Origin: Streptomyces sp. ML-6
GTDB taxonomy: Bacteria > Actinomycetota > Actinomycetes > Streptomycetales > Streptomycetaceae
DNA: 64,000 nt
Assembly (NCBI RefSeq): GCF_030116705.1
Contig: NZ_JAOTIK010000001.1
Location: 7,468,501-7,532,500, forward strand
Direction: 5' to 3'
The position numbers and the translations under genes are program-made. This document shows, piece by piece, positions 52,259-60,490 of the stretch (within the stretch, counting starts at the first letter, position 1; every line of letters begins with the position of its first letter). The notes under the pieces were generated by a model that was given only the letters and a program-made list of their open reading frames with translations, did no database searches and was not told where the DNA came from.

Positions 52259-53209
52259 ATGCAGCAGCACAGCCGTGTCCGGCGCGCCCTTCTCGGCGCG
52301 CTGACCGCCCTCGCCCTCGTACCGCTGACGGCATGCGGCGGCGAGGAGCCCCGCGCCTCGTCCCCCGTCTCCCCGGCGGCGTACTCCTCGCCCGTCGGGA
52401 TGGTGCAGCCGGGCGGGAAGGCGAAGCCGTTCACCCGCCAATTCAAACAGCTGGAGCGCGAGTTCGACGCCCGGTTGGGCGTGTACGCCATCGACACCGG
52501 CACCGGCCGCGAAGTCACCCACAACGCCGACGAGCGTTTCGCCCACGCCTCCACGTTCAAGGCACTGGCGGCCGCTGCCGTGCTGCGCAAGTACTCCCTG
52601 GACGGGCTGGACGAGGTGGTCACGTACTCCCGGGACGACCTGGTCAGCAACTCCCCCGTGACCGAGAAGCACGTCGACACCGGGATGACCCTGAAGGCCC
52701 TGTGCGACGCCACCGTCCGCTTCAGCGACAACACCGCGGGCAACCTGCTCCTCGACCGACTGGGCGGTCCCCGGGGACTGCAGGCCGTGCTCGCCGGGCT
52801 CGGCGACCACGTCACCCGGATGGAACGCTACGAACCGGAACTCAACGAGTGGTCCCCCGGCGCCACGGCCGACACGAGCACGCCGCGGGCGCTCGCGAAG
52901 GACCTGCGCGCGTTCGTCCTCGGAGACGTCCTCGGCAAGGACGAACGCGCGCAGTTGACGCAGTGGTTGCGGACCAACACCACCGGGGGCGAGCTCATCA
53001 GGGCCGGGGTGCCCGGGAACTGGGTGGTCGGCGACAAGACCGGAGCCGGTGGCTTCTACGGCACCCGCAACGACATCGCCGTGGTGTGGCGTCCCGGCGC
53101 CGCCCCGATCGTCATGGCGATCCTGTCGAACCGGGGCGAGGTGGACGCCGAGTACGACAACGAACTCATCGCGCGGGCGGCCTCAGTGGTCGCCGGCACA
53201 CTGTCGTAG
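52259..53209 (+). CDS. blaL: Class A beta-lactamase (lipoprotein)
   Basis: A 316-residue extracytoplasmic penicillin hydrolase. The signal peptide ends LVPLTAC (lipobox, Cys near residue 26), so it is probably membrane-anchored. Catalytic motifs: STFK (Ser70-x-x-Lys73), SDN in [19 protein letters not shown] (Glu166), and KTG in VGDKTGAGG. All residues for acylation and deacylation are present. GGAGG lies ten bases before the ATG. Divergent from blaA-blaB, which should induce it in response to beta-lactams. Confidence 0.95.
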   Translation: MQQHSRVRRALLGALTALALVPLTACGGEEPRASSPVSPAAYSSPVGMVQPGGKAKPFTRQFKQLEREFDARLGVYAIDTGTGREVTHNADERFAHASTFKALAAAAVLRKYSLDGLDEVVTYSRDDLVSNSPVTEKHVDTGMTLKALCDATVRFSDNTAGNLLLDRLGGPRGLQAVLAGLGDHVTRMERYEPELNEWSPGATADTSTPRALAKDLRAFVLGDVLGKDERAQLTQWLRTNTTGGELIRAGVPGNWVVGDKTGAGGFYGTRNDIAVVWRPGAAPIVMAILSNRGEVDAEYDNELIARAASVVAGTLS

Positions 53210-53221
53210 CGGGTACCGCCC

Positions 53222-53989
53222 TCAGGCCGCAGGGGGCCGGATGCCGTGCCGGATCCAGACGTTGGGCTCGACGTAGACGGCGTGGTCGCGCGCGGTGGCG
53301 CAGTGCACCGGTGCCAGGGCGCCGGGCACCTCGACGTCGCCGTCCCGGTCGAAGGGCAGACCGGTCCACTCCCGCCACTGGGCCAGCGAGGCGCCGATCG
53401 TCATCGAGGCGGGGGCGACCTTCTCGACGGTTCCGCCGGCCCTGACGTGCACCCGCACCCACGGGTCGGCGGGCAGCCCGTCGTGCCGCAGCCGGCGCAG
53501 GTATTCGGCCATGGGGACGCGCGGCTCCAGGTGCTTGGCCGTCGGGCGGACCGGTGCCAGCAGGGCGTCGTGCCCCTGACGGCCGGCCGCCTCCCGCATC
53601 GCCGTCAGCATGCGGTGGGACAGACCGCGGCCCAGGTATTCGACGTCCACCGAGATCTCGAGCGCGCTGGCCGCCGTCGGGGTGTTCCCGTACTGCCGGT
53701 CGAGGAACGCCCACACCAGCACCTGGTCCCAGCCCTGGTCGGGCATCTCCTCGCGCCCTTCGAGCTCGGCGTCGAACGGCACGGCGAACCCTCGCGCGAC
53801 GATGCGGTCGCCGTCCGTCGCCACCACGCAGTACTGCGGGAACTCCTCGGGAACCCGGTTCAACAAGGCGTTCGCGACCGGCTCGTGCGACATGAAGGCG
53901 GGCCACACGTCGTCGATCTCGTAGACACGGGCGATCAACGACGGATTCTCGTGGAGCGGGACGATCCGGATGCTGTCTTTCTCTGTCAC
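53222..53989 (-). CDS. GNAT-like acetyltransferase family protein
   Basis: A 255-residue cytosolic protein starting at GTG 53989 (VTEKDSIRIVP). The central part ASALEISVDVEYLGRGLSHR followed by MLTAMREAAGRQG resembles the acetyl-CoA binding segment (Q/R-x-x-G-x-G/A) of GNAT enzymes; the C-terminal third (ASMTIGASLAQWREWTGLPF) is an extension I have seen only in actinobacterial homologues. Function and acceptor are unknown. It is convergent with blaL, 12 bp apart, with no terminator between them. Confidence 0.7.
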   Translation of the reverse strand: MTEKDSIRIVPLHENPSLIARVYEIDDVWPAFMSHEPVANALLNRVPEEFPQYCVVATDGDRIVARGFAVPFDAELEGREEMPDQGWDQVLVWAFLDRQYGNTPTAASALEISVDVEYLGRGLSHRMLTAMREAAGRQGHDALLAPVRPTAKHLEPRVPMAEYLRRLRHDGLPADPWVRVHVRAGGTVEKVAPASMTIGASLAQWREWTGLPFDRDGDVEVPGALAPVHCATARDHAVYVEPNVWIRHGIRPPAA

Positions 53990-54293
53990 GACGGAGCACC
54001 CTGCCACAGGCCCATGCCGGAACCAAGTCAATTGTCCCGAGGGAGCCCCCGCCCCTCCGAAGCCGTCGGGGACGCCGGACCCGGGACCTCCTCGCCGCTC
54101 GCTGGAGGTCACTTCCCTTCCGCCCCGTCGTCGTTGTCACCGCAGGTGAAACCCCGGTTCTTCGACCTGTCACCAGGTCCCGAGGAGTTCCGCCACGGGG
54201 CGTGGCGGGTGGGCGCGGGCACGCGACCCGCGCCCGGGGCCCCACCGGGTGCGCCGTCCGGCCGCCGGGCGGCGCACCCCGGCGGGACGGGGA
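53990..54293. other. Intergenic, 304 bp, between the GNAT-like and MFS genes
   Basis: No gene seen. Near the MFS end is a hairpin (54247-54279). The rest, upstream of the GNAT-like gene, shows no clear promoter or repeat. Confidence 0.4.
54247..54279 (-). terminator. Terminator of the MFS gene
   Basis: GGGTGCGCCG (54247-54256) and CGGCGCACCC (54270-54279) form a perfect 10-bp stem with a 13-base loop, 14 bp downstream of the MFS stop codon. Confidence 0.7.
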
Positions 54294-55718
54294 CTATCCG
54301 GCCCGTTCCTGCGGGGTCGTGGCCTCAGCGGGCACGGGCATGCGCCAGGCCACGACCGCGCCGATCACGAGCCCCACGGCGGCCGACAGGGCGGTGACCG
54401 GGAACGGGTCGAAGGAGTGCAGGCCCGGAGCGAACCCGATCCCGACGAAGACCGCCACCCCGGTCGCCCCGCCCAGCTGGTCGGCCGCGCGCTGGACGCC
54501 CGAGGCGATCCCGGCGTCGTCCTCGGTGACACCGCCGACCGCGACGTACTGCAGTCCCACGATGCCGAATCCCATTCCGGCCGCGATCAGGAGCATGGCC
54601 GGGACCATCGCCGCCCCGCCCGCCCGCAGAACGGAGACGGCCGCGATCGCGGCCATCGCCGCCGCGGTGAACCCGATGCCGGCGAGCACGCACGCGCGCG
54701 CTCCCCAACGGCCCAGCAGACGCGGCACGAGCACGGAGAACACGATCAGCGAGATTGCCAGGGGCAGCATCGCCAGGCCCGCGCCCAACGGGCCGATGCC
54801 CAGCCGGTCCTGCAGGTAGAAGGTGAACAGCAGGAACGAGGTCGACAACGCCCCGCTCAGCAGCACTGTGGTCAGATTGGCCGCCACCCGCGTGCGGTCG
54901 GCGAAGAAACGCGGCGGCAGCAACGGATGGTGCGAGCGTGCCTCCACGCGCACGAACCCGACCCCGGCGGCCACCGCCCCGGCCAGTGCCCCCAGGACCA
55001 CCCACGCGGGCGTTCCGGGTTCACCGGCCCCGACCACACCGAAGGTGAACAGCAGCGGGCAGGCGGTCAGCAGCAGTGCGCCGGGAAGGTCCGGCGGCGT
55101 GGTGCCCCCCGCCACGGTCCGATCGCCCTCGACCAGGAGGACGGCCGCCAGCAGCACGACCACGATGAACGGGACCGGGACCAGGAAGACCCACCGCCAC
55201 CCCAGGTGGGCGGTGATGACTCCGGACAGGACGAACCCGAGGACGAGACCACAACTGGCCACCGCCGCCCACACGCCCAGGGCCCGCGACCGGCGCGGAC
55301 CCTCGGGGAACATCAGGACGACGGAGGCCATCGCCGCGGGCAGCGCCACGGCCTCCCCGGCGCCCTGCAACAGCCGCGCGACCACCAGCAGGGAAAAAGT
55401 GGGGGCCAGGCCTGCCAGCAGCGACGCGGCGCCGAACAGGCCGATGCCGAGCAGCAGTACGCGCCGCCGCCCGAACAGGTCGCCCAGCCGGCCACCGAGC
55501 ATCAGCAACCCGCCGCCGGTGACCGTGTAACTGACCACGACCCAGGTCAGGGAGTGCCCGCCGACACCGAAGGCGGCGCCGATCGAGGGCAGGGCGATGT
55601 TGACCACGGTCACGTCGACCGCGATGAAGAACTGCAGCATGGAAACCGCGCCCAGCACCAGCCACGCGCGTACGGGGGACGGGCCGTGCCCGGGTGAGGA
55701 GGTAATACGGGGAAACAT
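54294..55718 (-). CDS. MFS multidrug efflux transporter (DHA2, 14-TMS)
   Basis: A 474-residue transporter of the EmrB/QacA family. Motif A GGRLGDLFGRRRVLLLG follows helix 2; helix 1 has FFIAVDVTVVNIALPSIGAA (motif D1, diagnostic for the 14-helix group); the antiporter motif C region is ASCGLVLGFVLSGVITAHLG. It should export drugs by proton antiport. Start MFPRITS at 55718, preceded by GGAG; an ATG 21 codons upstream is less likely. No adjacent regulator. Confidence 0.9.
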   Translation of the reverse strand: MFPRITSSPGHGPSPVRAWLVLGAVSMLQFFIAVDVTVVNIALPSIGAAFGVGGHSLTWVVVSYTVTGGGLLMLGGRLGDLFGRRRVLLLGIGLFGAASLLAGLAPTFSLLVVARLLQGAGEAVALPAAMASVVLMFPEGPRRSRALGVWAAVASCGLVLGFVLSGVITAHLGWRWVFLVPVPFIVVVLLAAVLLVEGDRTVAGGTTPPDLPGALLLTACPLLFTFGVVGAGEPGTPAWVVLGALAGAVAAGVGFVRVEARSHHPLLPPRFFADRTRVAANLTTVLLSGALSTSFLLFTFYLQDRLGIGPLGAGLAMLPLAISLIVFSVLVPRLLGRWGARACVLAGIGFTAAAMAAIAAVSVLRAGGAAMVPAMLLIAAGMGFGIVGLQYVAVGGVTEDDAGIASGVQRAADQLGGATGVAVFVGIGFAPGLHSFDPFPVTALSAAVGLVIGAVVAWRMPVPAEATTPQERAG

Positions 55719-55815
55719 CAGGTGCTCCGTTGCTCGGAAGAGGTTCCGAGCAGCACGAACGTGCCGCTCCGGTCTGATCACGAAGCGGCCGGACGTCCGG
55801 GGAAGTGTGCGTCGA

Positions 55816-55838
55816 ACGCCCCGCCGCTAGCGGGGCGT
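55816..55838. terminator. Short hairpin downstream of the injection-system operon
   Basis: ACGCCCCGC / GCGGGGCGT (55816-55824 and 55830-55838) with a five-base loop; a second stem after the one at 55908, possibly a back-up terminator or part of the MFS leader. Confidence 0.5.
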
Positions 55839-55907
55839 CCTGGTCACCGCGGCACAAGCGGCCGCGCACGAAGCAGCAGACATGCCAAGGAGGTTAGCAG
55901 GGAGGGA

Positions 55908-55933
55908 CGCCCGGAAGGCCGTCCTTCCGGGCG
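55908..55933 (-). terminator. Terminator of the injection-system operon
   Basis: CGCCCGGAAGG / CCTTCCGGGCG (55908-55918 and 55923-55933), perfect 11-bp stem, four-base loop, 60 bp downstream of the last operon gene. Confidence 0.75.
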
Positions 55934-55992
55934 CCCGCTCCCGTCGCCCGGGGAAGGGGGCGGACCCGCAGCCCGGGGGCCTCCCCGCCGGT

Positions 55993-57171
55993 TCATGTGC
56001 GCTTGTAGAACTCGACCTCCCCGAGCGCGACGGGACGTCCCCCGCCCTGCCCCGACGCGTCCCGCAGCACGAGCCGGACGGAGACGACGTCACTGATGCC
56101 GGTCCGCAGCGTCTGCGGGCCCGGTTTGTCGGCGAGCGGCATCGCCTTCCTGCGGACCTCGCCGTCCGCCGTGGTGATGAACAGGTCGGCCCGCGTGGGC
56201 CGGGCCCCCCGCCGGAACTCCCGGGGATCCTTCGACACCCCGGTGTGCACCGTGACCCCGACCAGCCGGAACGGCTTGTCGAAGGCACAGGTCAAGGACG
56301 AGTCGAGCGCGGGCGCCCCCCAGTAGGTGTTGGTCACCCCGTCGACGGCGGCGGAGGCCGGATGGCCGGGGGCCTGGGCGCTCGCGGTGGTCCTCGACGG
56401 GCCGATCGGCGCCGTTCCGCCGCGCTTGTCCCGCACGTCCTCGAAGAGGTAGCGCCCGACGGGCAGGAGCAGGAAGCCCGTGAACAGCAGCCCGACGACC
56501 ACCAGTACCAACAGGATCCGCCGCAGCATCCGGCCCGGTCCGCCCCGCGCACGGCGGCGCAGCGGCCACACAGTGCGCCACCACGGCAACGGCTTCGGCT
56601 GCTCCCGGGTTTGCAGCGGAGCGGCGCAGCGCCGGCAGAACCGGCGTTCCGGAAGGTTCGGGGTGCCGCACGCCGGACACGGCGGCCCGTCCGGGGTCTC
56701 CTCCGCAGCCACGGGCCGGACGACGGGACGCCGGGCGATCGGCTCGGCCGGCTGCACCGCGACCACGGGCGGGTCCTCCTCCGCCGGTGGTTCCGGCCGG
56801 GCGGGTGCGGGCCGCACCGGCTGCGGGGGCGGTTCCGGGGCCGCAGCGGGCGGTGCCGCGGGGGCGGCCCGGCGGGCTCCGGCCCGCGCGAGCGCGCGGA
56901 TGCCGCCGGTGGCTCGGGGCGCGGGGCGGGCGGGGGCCCGGCCGGGGCTCCGCGGCCCGCGGGCGGCACCGGCCCCGGGCGCGTCCGGAGCCCGGCCCGT
57001 GGGCCCGGCGGCCGGTTCCGCCGGGACGGCGGGCTCCTCCGGGCCGGCGGGCTCCGCGGCGGCGGGAGGGGGCTGCGGCGGCCGGGAGGACCAGCCCAGG
57101 TAGGAACCGCAGTTCCCACAGAATTCGTCGTCCTCGCGGTTGCCCGCACCGCACGCCGGACATGGGCGCAT
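55993..57171 (-). CDS. Zinc-ribbon / transmembrane / discoidin-like protein of the contractile injection system
   Basis: A 392-residue bitopic protein. Cytoplasmic side: zinc ribbon 1 (CPACG...CGNC, residues 4-21), a Pro/Ala-rich disordered linker (25-160), zinc ribbon 2 (CPACG...CRRC, 165-182). One membrane helix at about 218-240, flanked by arginines. Outside: a beta-sandwich of about 130 residues (ASAAVDGVTNTYWGAPALDS, VTVHTGVSKDP, VRLVLRDASGQG) like F5/8-type C or NADase-type glycan-binding domains. Last gene of the baseplate operon; AGGAGG lies in the end of the preceding gene. Likely tethers the particle to the membrane; I recall a membrane protein (CisA) reported for Streptomyces injection systems, not checked here. 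Confidence 0.85.
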   Translation of the reverse strand: MRPCPACGAGNREDDEFCGNCGSYLGWSSRPPQPPPAAAEPAGPEEPAVPAEPAAGPTGRAPDAPGAGAARGPRSPGRAPARPAPRATGGIRALARAGARRAAPAAPPAAAPEPPPQPVRPAPARPEPPAEEDPPVVAVQPAEPIARRPVVRPVAAEETPDGPPCPACGTPNLPERRFCRRCAAPLQTREQPKPLPWWRTVWPLRRRARGGPGRMLRRILLVLVVVGLLFTGFLLLPVGRYLFEDVRDKRGGTAPIGPSRTTASAQAPGHPASAAVDGVTNTYWGAPALDSSLTCAFDKPFRLVGVTVHTGVSKDPREFRRGARPTRADLFITTADGEVRRKAMPLADKPGPQTLRTGISDVVSVRLVLRDASGQGGGRPVALGEVEFYKRT

Positions 57172-57175
57172 CGCG

Positions 57176-57739
57176 TCAGCCTCCTGTCTCCGCCGGCGGA
57201 CCCGGCAGGATCTCCACCCGGCACGTGAGGTGTACGGGGCACGACGCCGCGACGACCTCCAGGACGCGGTCCGCGTCCACCGGACCCCCGTGCGGAGCCC
57301 AGACCCGCACCAGCAGTTCGCCGGTCGGAGCCGGGGGCAGCGCGGTTCCCGGCTCCGGCGACCACACGACGCCCCCGCCGTCACGGATGTCGGCGTGGAC
57401 ACCGAAACAGAGCCGCAGCTGCTCGACCAGACCCCGGCGGGTACCTCGCCACCGGTGCAGCTCGACGGCACGGGCGACGACGGCCCGGCGCAGCTCCGGC
57501 GACAGCCCGGGATCGGGATCGGCACCCACCCAGGACGCCAGCCAGGGCAGGAAGTCGGCCGGGGCGAGCGCCGGATCGAAGTAGGCCGGAAGGTTGTCCA
57601 GGGTGGACAGGACGGGGGCCAGCACGGTGTCCAGCCCCGCAGTGAACCGCTGGGCCAGGTCGTCGTCGGCGTACAGCGCGGGCAGCAGCCCGCCGATCGG
57701 GTAGCGGCTGGGGAGCCCCGGCACCGCGGCCCTGGTCAT
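57176..57739 (-). CDS. Phage tail protein I-like baseplate protein
   Basis: A 187-residue protein of the P2 gpI family. PSRYPIGGLLPALYADDDLA, then FTAGLDTVLAPVLSTLDNLP and FDPALAPADFLPWLASWVGA (the DFLPWLASW motif), and AVELHRWRGTRRGLVEQLRL are family hallmarks. In contractile tails it joins the baseplate wedge periphery. The start overlaps the stop of the baseplate J-like gene (ATGA), and its end carries the ribosome binding site of the zinc-ribbon gene. Confidence 0.88.
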   Translation of the reverse strand: MTRAAVPGLPSRYPIGGLLPALYADDDLAQRFTAGLDTVLAPVLSTLDNLPAYFDPALAPADFLPWLASWVGADPDPGLSPELRRAVVARAVELHRWRGTRRGLVEQLRLCFGVHADIRDGGGVVWSPEPGTALPPAPTGELLVRVWAPHGGPVDADRVLEVVAASCPVHLTCRVEILPGPPAETGG

Positions 57740-59697
57740 GAGCCCTCACCCCGCCCGCCCGCGGTGACCACGACCTGGTGCTGGTGCGAGAAGACCAGGG
57801 CGCCCGCGGTGACGTCGATCCGCTCCTGCGCCGCCCCGCGCCGGCCGGTGATCGGGTCCGCAGGGAACAACCGCACCTCCTCCACCAGACCCACCCCCGG
57901 CACGTTCTGGAGCACCGCGAAGACCTCGCCGTACTGCACCGGCCGGCCGAACGGCCAGCCCGTCCCCTCCGCCCCGCCCCGCAGGGGGTCGATGTGACGG
58001 AACAGCGCCGCGAGCGCCTCCGTACGGACCCGGTCCACGTCCCCACCGGACGCCACCAGCCTGGCGACCACGGTGACCCCCTGGTACGCGGGCGGTTCCA
58101 CCACCAGCCGGGTCCCGACCAGCCGCCGCTCGTCGAGCCGCGCCGCGACCGCCGAGAGCACCGACTCCGACGGGATCAGCTGCTCGAACCGCAGGTTCCC
58201 GCCCTCGTCCGGGACCGCGTCGGGCACCACCAGGACCCGCACCGCACCGCCCTCGCCCGCGACGGCGGGCAGGCACCGGACCCTGCGCAGGGAGGGCGCC
58301 GCCTCACGGGCGATGACCTCGTGGTCCGCGGCCGTGACGGCCCGCTCCTGGACCCGCAGGATGTTGGGCGCCCGGACCTTCGCGTTCTCCACCGTCTCGC
58401 CGTCGACCCCGCCCCGGGCCGCCTCACGGTTGTGCACGCTCGCCACGTACGGCACCGAGCTGCGCAGCACGTTGATGGCGCCCCGGGCGACGTTCCCGGC
58501 CGCGCCACCACCCGTCCGGCAGCGGGGGATCCGCAACTGCGCGCCCTTCTCGGGCACGGCGCCGCAGGAACGCATCGTCCCGTCGGCCTCGCGCACCTCC
58601 GGCGGGAACGCGAACTCGCCGGTGACGGCGTCGATCCGCACATGACGGTCGTCCGGCAGGGAGGCGCCGAAGTGCTCCACGGCGGTCCACACCTGCCAGC
58701 CCTCCGCGGACGACACCTGCACCACCGGCGGCTCCCCGTCCAGCAGCAGCGGCGCCCTGTCCACCAGGAACCGCTGCCCGGCGACCCCCTCCGAGACGCC
58801 GAGCGGCACGTCCAGGACGGTCTCCGCGTGCTCCACGTCCGCGGTGCCGCCGACGGTGAACACCTCGGCCTCCCGGATCGTCGGCGACTCGGAGTAGAAC
58901 GGCTGGCCCGGCTCCGGCGCGGTGACCCGGCAGCGCAGCCACCCCGCCCGGGTCCCCGCCGCCACCGACGTGGTGTGCCCGGCGGGGACGAACACGGTGA
59001 TCTCGCCCGGCCTGTTCAGCCCGCCGGTGCTGTCGGTGCCGGTCCGGCACGTCACCCAGCGGGCACCGTCCCACGCCTCCCACACCAGCGGCGGCTGCCG
59101 CGGGTCGACGCCCACCCCCTCCACCCGGCTGTCCAGACGCACGGCGACGATGCACCGGGGGACGGCGGTCGGCAGCCCGAACAGCACCGCGTCGCCCGGC
59201 TCCGGCCGGGCCTGGAAGCACGGGACGTCCTGGCCCGCGCCGAGCGGCGCGGTCCGGTCGGTCTGCTCGCCCGACACCGGCGCGGTGACCAGCCGGACCA
59301 GCGAACTCGGCACGATCGAGAGGTCGTCGGAGGTGGAGAACACCACCTCCTCCTCGGCCTCGCCGCGCGAGGTGGCGACCTCCGTCCCCGCCGGGAGCAG
59401 CACGGCCTCCGGCTGCGGGGCCGACAGCCAGAAGTCGACCTCCGCCCGCGCCGCCGTCGGCGGGAACAACGTGACGCCCAGCAGGTCGAGGAAGGCCGAG
59501 TAGTTCTTGTCCGGCACCCGGTTCAGCCGGTACAGCAACTGGTCGACCATGTACGCGAACGTCTCGATGAGCGTGACGCCGGGGTCCGACACGTTGTGGT
59601 CGGTCCACTCCGGGGTGCGCTGCTGGACGTACCGCTTGGCCTCGTCGACGAGTTGCTGGAAGCGCCGGTCGTCCAGGTTGGGGGAGGGCAGGGCCAT
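57736..59697 (-). CDS. Baseplate assembly protein (gpJ-like wedge)
   Basis: A 653-residue protein of the putative baseplate assembly family found in contractile injection systems. N-terminus PSPNLDDRRFQQLVDEAKRY then PEWTDHNVSDPGVTLIETFA YMVDQLLYRLNRVPDKNYSA is the conserved opening; the C-terminal part (RVQERAVTAADHEVIAREAA, VPDEGGNLRF) resembles baseplate J. It should form the wedge triangle around the spike. Start and stop overlap the neighbours by one and four bases, showing a tightly packed operon. Confidence 0.9.
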   Translation of the reverse strand: MALPSPNLDDRRFQQLVDEAKRYVQQRTPEWTDHNVSDPGVTLIETFAYMVDQLLYRLNRVPDKNYSAFLDLLGVTLFPPTAARAEVDFWLSAPQPEAVLLPAGTEVATSRGEAEEEVVFSTSDDLSIVPSSLVRLVTAPVSGEQTDRTAPLGAGQDVPCFQARPEPGDAVLFGLPTAVPRCIVAVRLDSRVEGVGVDPRQPPLVWEAWDGARWVTCRTGTDSTGGLNRPGEITVFVPAGHTTSVAAGTRAGWLRCRVTAPEPGQPFYSESPTIREAEVFTVGGTADVEHAETVLDVPLGVSEGVAGQRFLVDRAPLLLDGEPPVVQVSSAEGWQVWTAVEHFGASLPDDRHVRIDAVTGEFAFPPEVREADGTMRSCGAVPEKGAQLRIPRCRTGGGAAGNVARGAINVLRSSVPYVASVHNREAARGGVDGETVENAKVRAPNILRVQERAVTAADHEVIAREAAPSLRRVRCLPAVAGEGGAVRVLVVPDAVPDEGGNLRFEQLIPSESVLSAVAARLDERRLVGTRLVVEPPAYQGVTVVARLVASGGDVDRVRTEALAALFRHIDPLRGGAEGTGWPFGRPVQYGEVFAVLQNVPGVGLVEEVRLFPADPITGRRGAAQERIDVTAGALVFSHQHQVVVTAGGRGEGS

Positions 59698-60116
59698 CAG
59701 CGCACCCCCGCTTCGGCGGAGCCCTCGGAGGAGGGGATGGTGTAGAAGGGGAAGACGAGGTTGCGCAGGTCGTTCGTGGCGCGCACGGTGTAGTGCACGT
59801 CGATGTACAAGGTGCCCTCCTCGACGGCGTCGAACGCGATCACCACGTCGGTGACCTCGATGCGCGGTTCCCAGCGCTCCAGCGACGTGCGGACCTCGTG
59901 CGCGATGCGGCCCGCGGTCGCCCCGTCGCCGGGGGCGAAAACGTGCTCGTGGATGCCGCAGCCGAACTCCGGCCGCATCGGCCGCTCGCCCGGCGCCGTG
60001 CCGAGGATCAGCCCGATCGCCTCCTCGATCTCCTGGTCCCGCTCGACCATGCCGATGCCGCCCGTGGGACCGACCCGCAGCGGGAAGCCCCAGCCGCGCC
60101 CGATGAAGCCGCTCAC
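59697..60116 (-). CDS. gp25/GPW-family baseplate wedge protein
   Basis: A 139-residue lysozyme-like-fold structural protein. GFPLRVGPTGGIGMVERDQE then EEAIGLILGTAPGERPMRPE FGCGIHEHVFAP is the canonical gp25 opening (the EERPMRPxFG motif), followed by IAHEVRTSLERWEPRIEV. In T4, PVC and related systems gp25 links sheath initiation to the baseplate. Start is GTG 60116 (VSGFIGRGWGF), overlapping the PAAR stop codon (GTGA). Confidence 0.92.
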   Translation of the reverse strand: MSGFIGRGWGFPLRVGPTGGIGMVERDQEIEEAIGLILGTAPGERPMRPEFGCGIHEHVFAPGDGATAGRIAHEVRTSLERWEPRIEVTDVVIAFDAVEEGTLYIDVHYTVRATNDLRNLVFPFYTIPSSEGSAEAGVR

Positions 60117-60430
60117 ACCGGACCCCCGATCAGGACGTTCATCGCGCCGGTGATGATCTGCGCGCCGCAGCTGGTGGTGTCCCGCATCCGGGCGGCGGGC
60201 AGCCCGCCGATCAGCACCTGGCCGCCGACCGCGGCGGCGGGACCGGGCAGGACGACGTTCCCGGGCCCGAGCGCGGCGTGCGGAGGGACCACGCACACGT
60301 GCAGGCTGCCGGCGACGGCCGCCGGCCTGCCGCCGATCAGCACGGTGGCCACGGCCACGGCACCCGGTGGCGGGGTCCCGATGAGGCCGCCGTGAACGGT
60401 GGAGTCGCCCGTCCGGGCTGCAGGGGGCAT
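60113..60430 (-). CDS. PAAR-motif spike-tip protein
   Basis: A 105-residue protein made of PAAR-type repeats: VHGGLIGTPPPGAVAVATVL, IGGRPAAVAGSLHVCVVPPH, VLIGGLPAARMRDTTSCGAQ and NVLIGGPV. His and Cys residues (HVCVVPPH, TSCG) fit the single metal at the cone tip. It sharpens the VgrG spike and may carry effectors. Located between the VgrG-like and gp25 genes, 60 bp after the former. Confidence 0.92.
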   Translation of the reverse strand: MPPAARTGDSTVHGGLIGTPPPGAVAVATVLIGGRPAAVAGSLHVCVVPPHAALGPGNVVLPGPAAAVGGQVLIGGLPAARMRDTTSCGAQIITGAMNVLIGGPV

Positions 60431-60490
60431 GATTGCTGTTCTCCTTGCTGGGAAAGGGACTTCGGCCGCCGTACGGGCCGTGTCGGGGCG

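Noticed and set aside
56780..57000. Low-complexity Pro/Ala-coding region suspected as a frameshift or repeat
   Set aside because: It is the disordered linker of the zinc-ribbon protein; the frame is continuous and both zinc ribbons are in frame.
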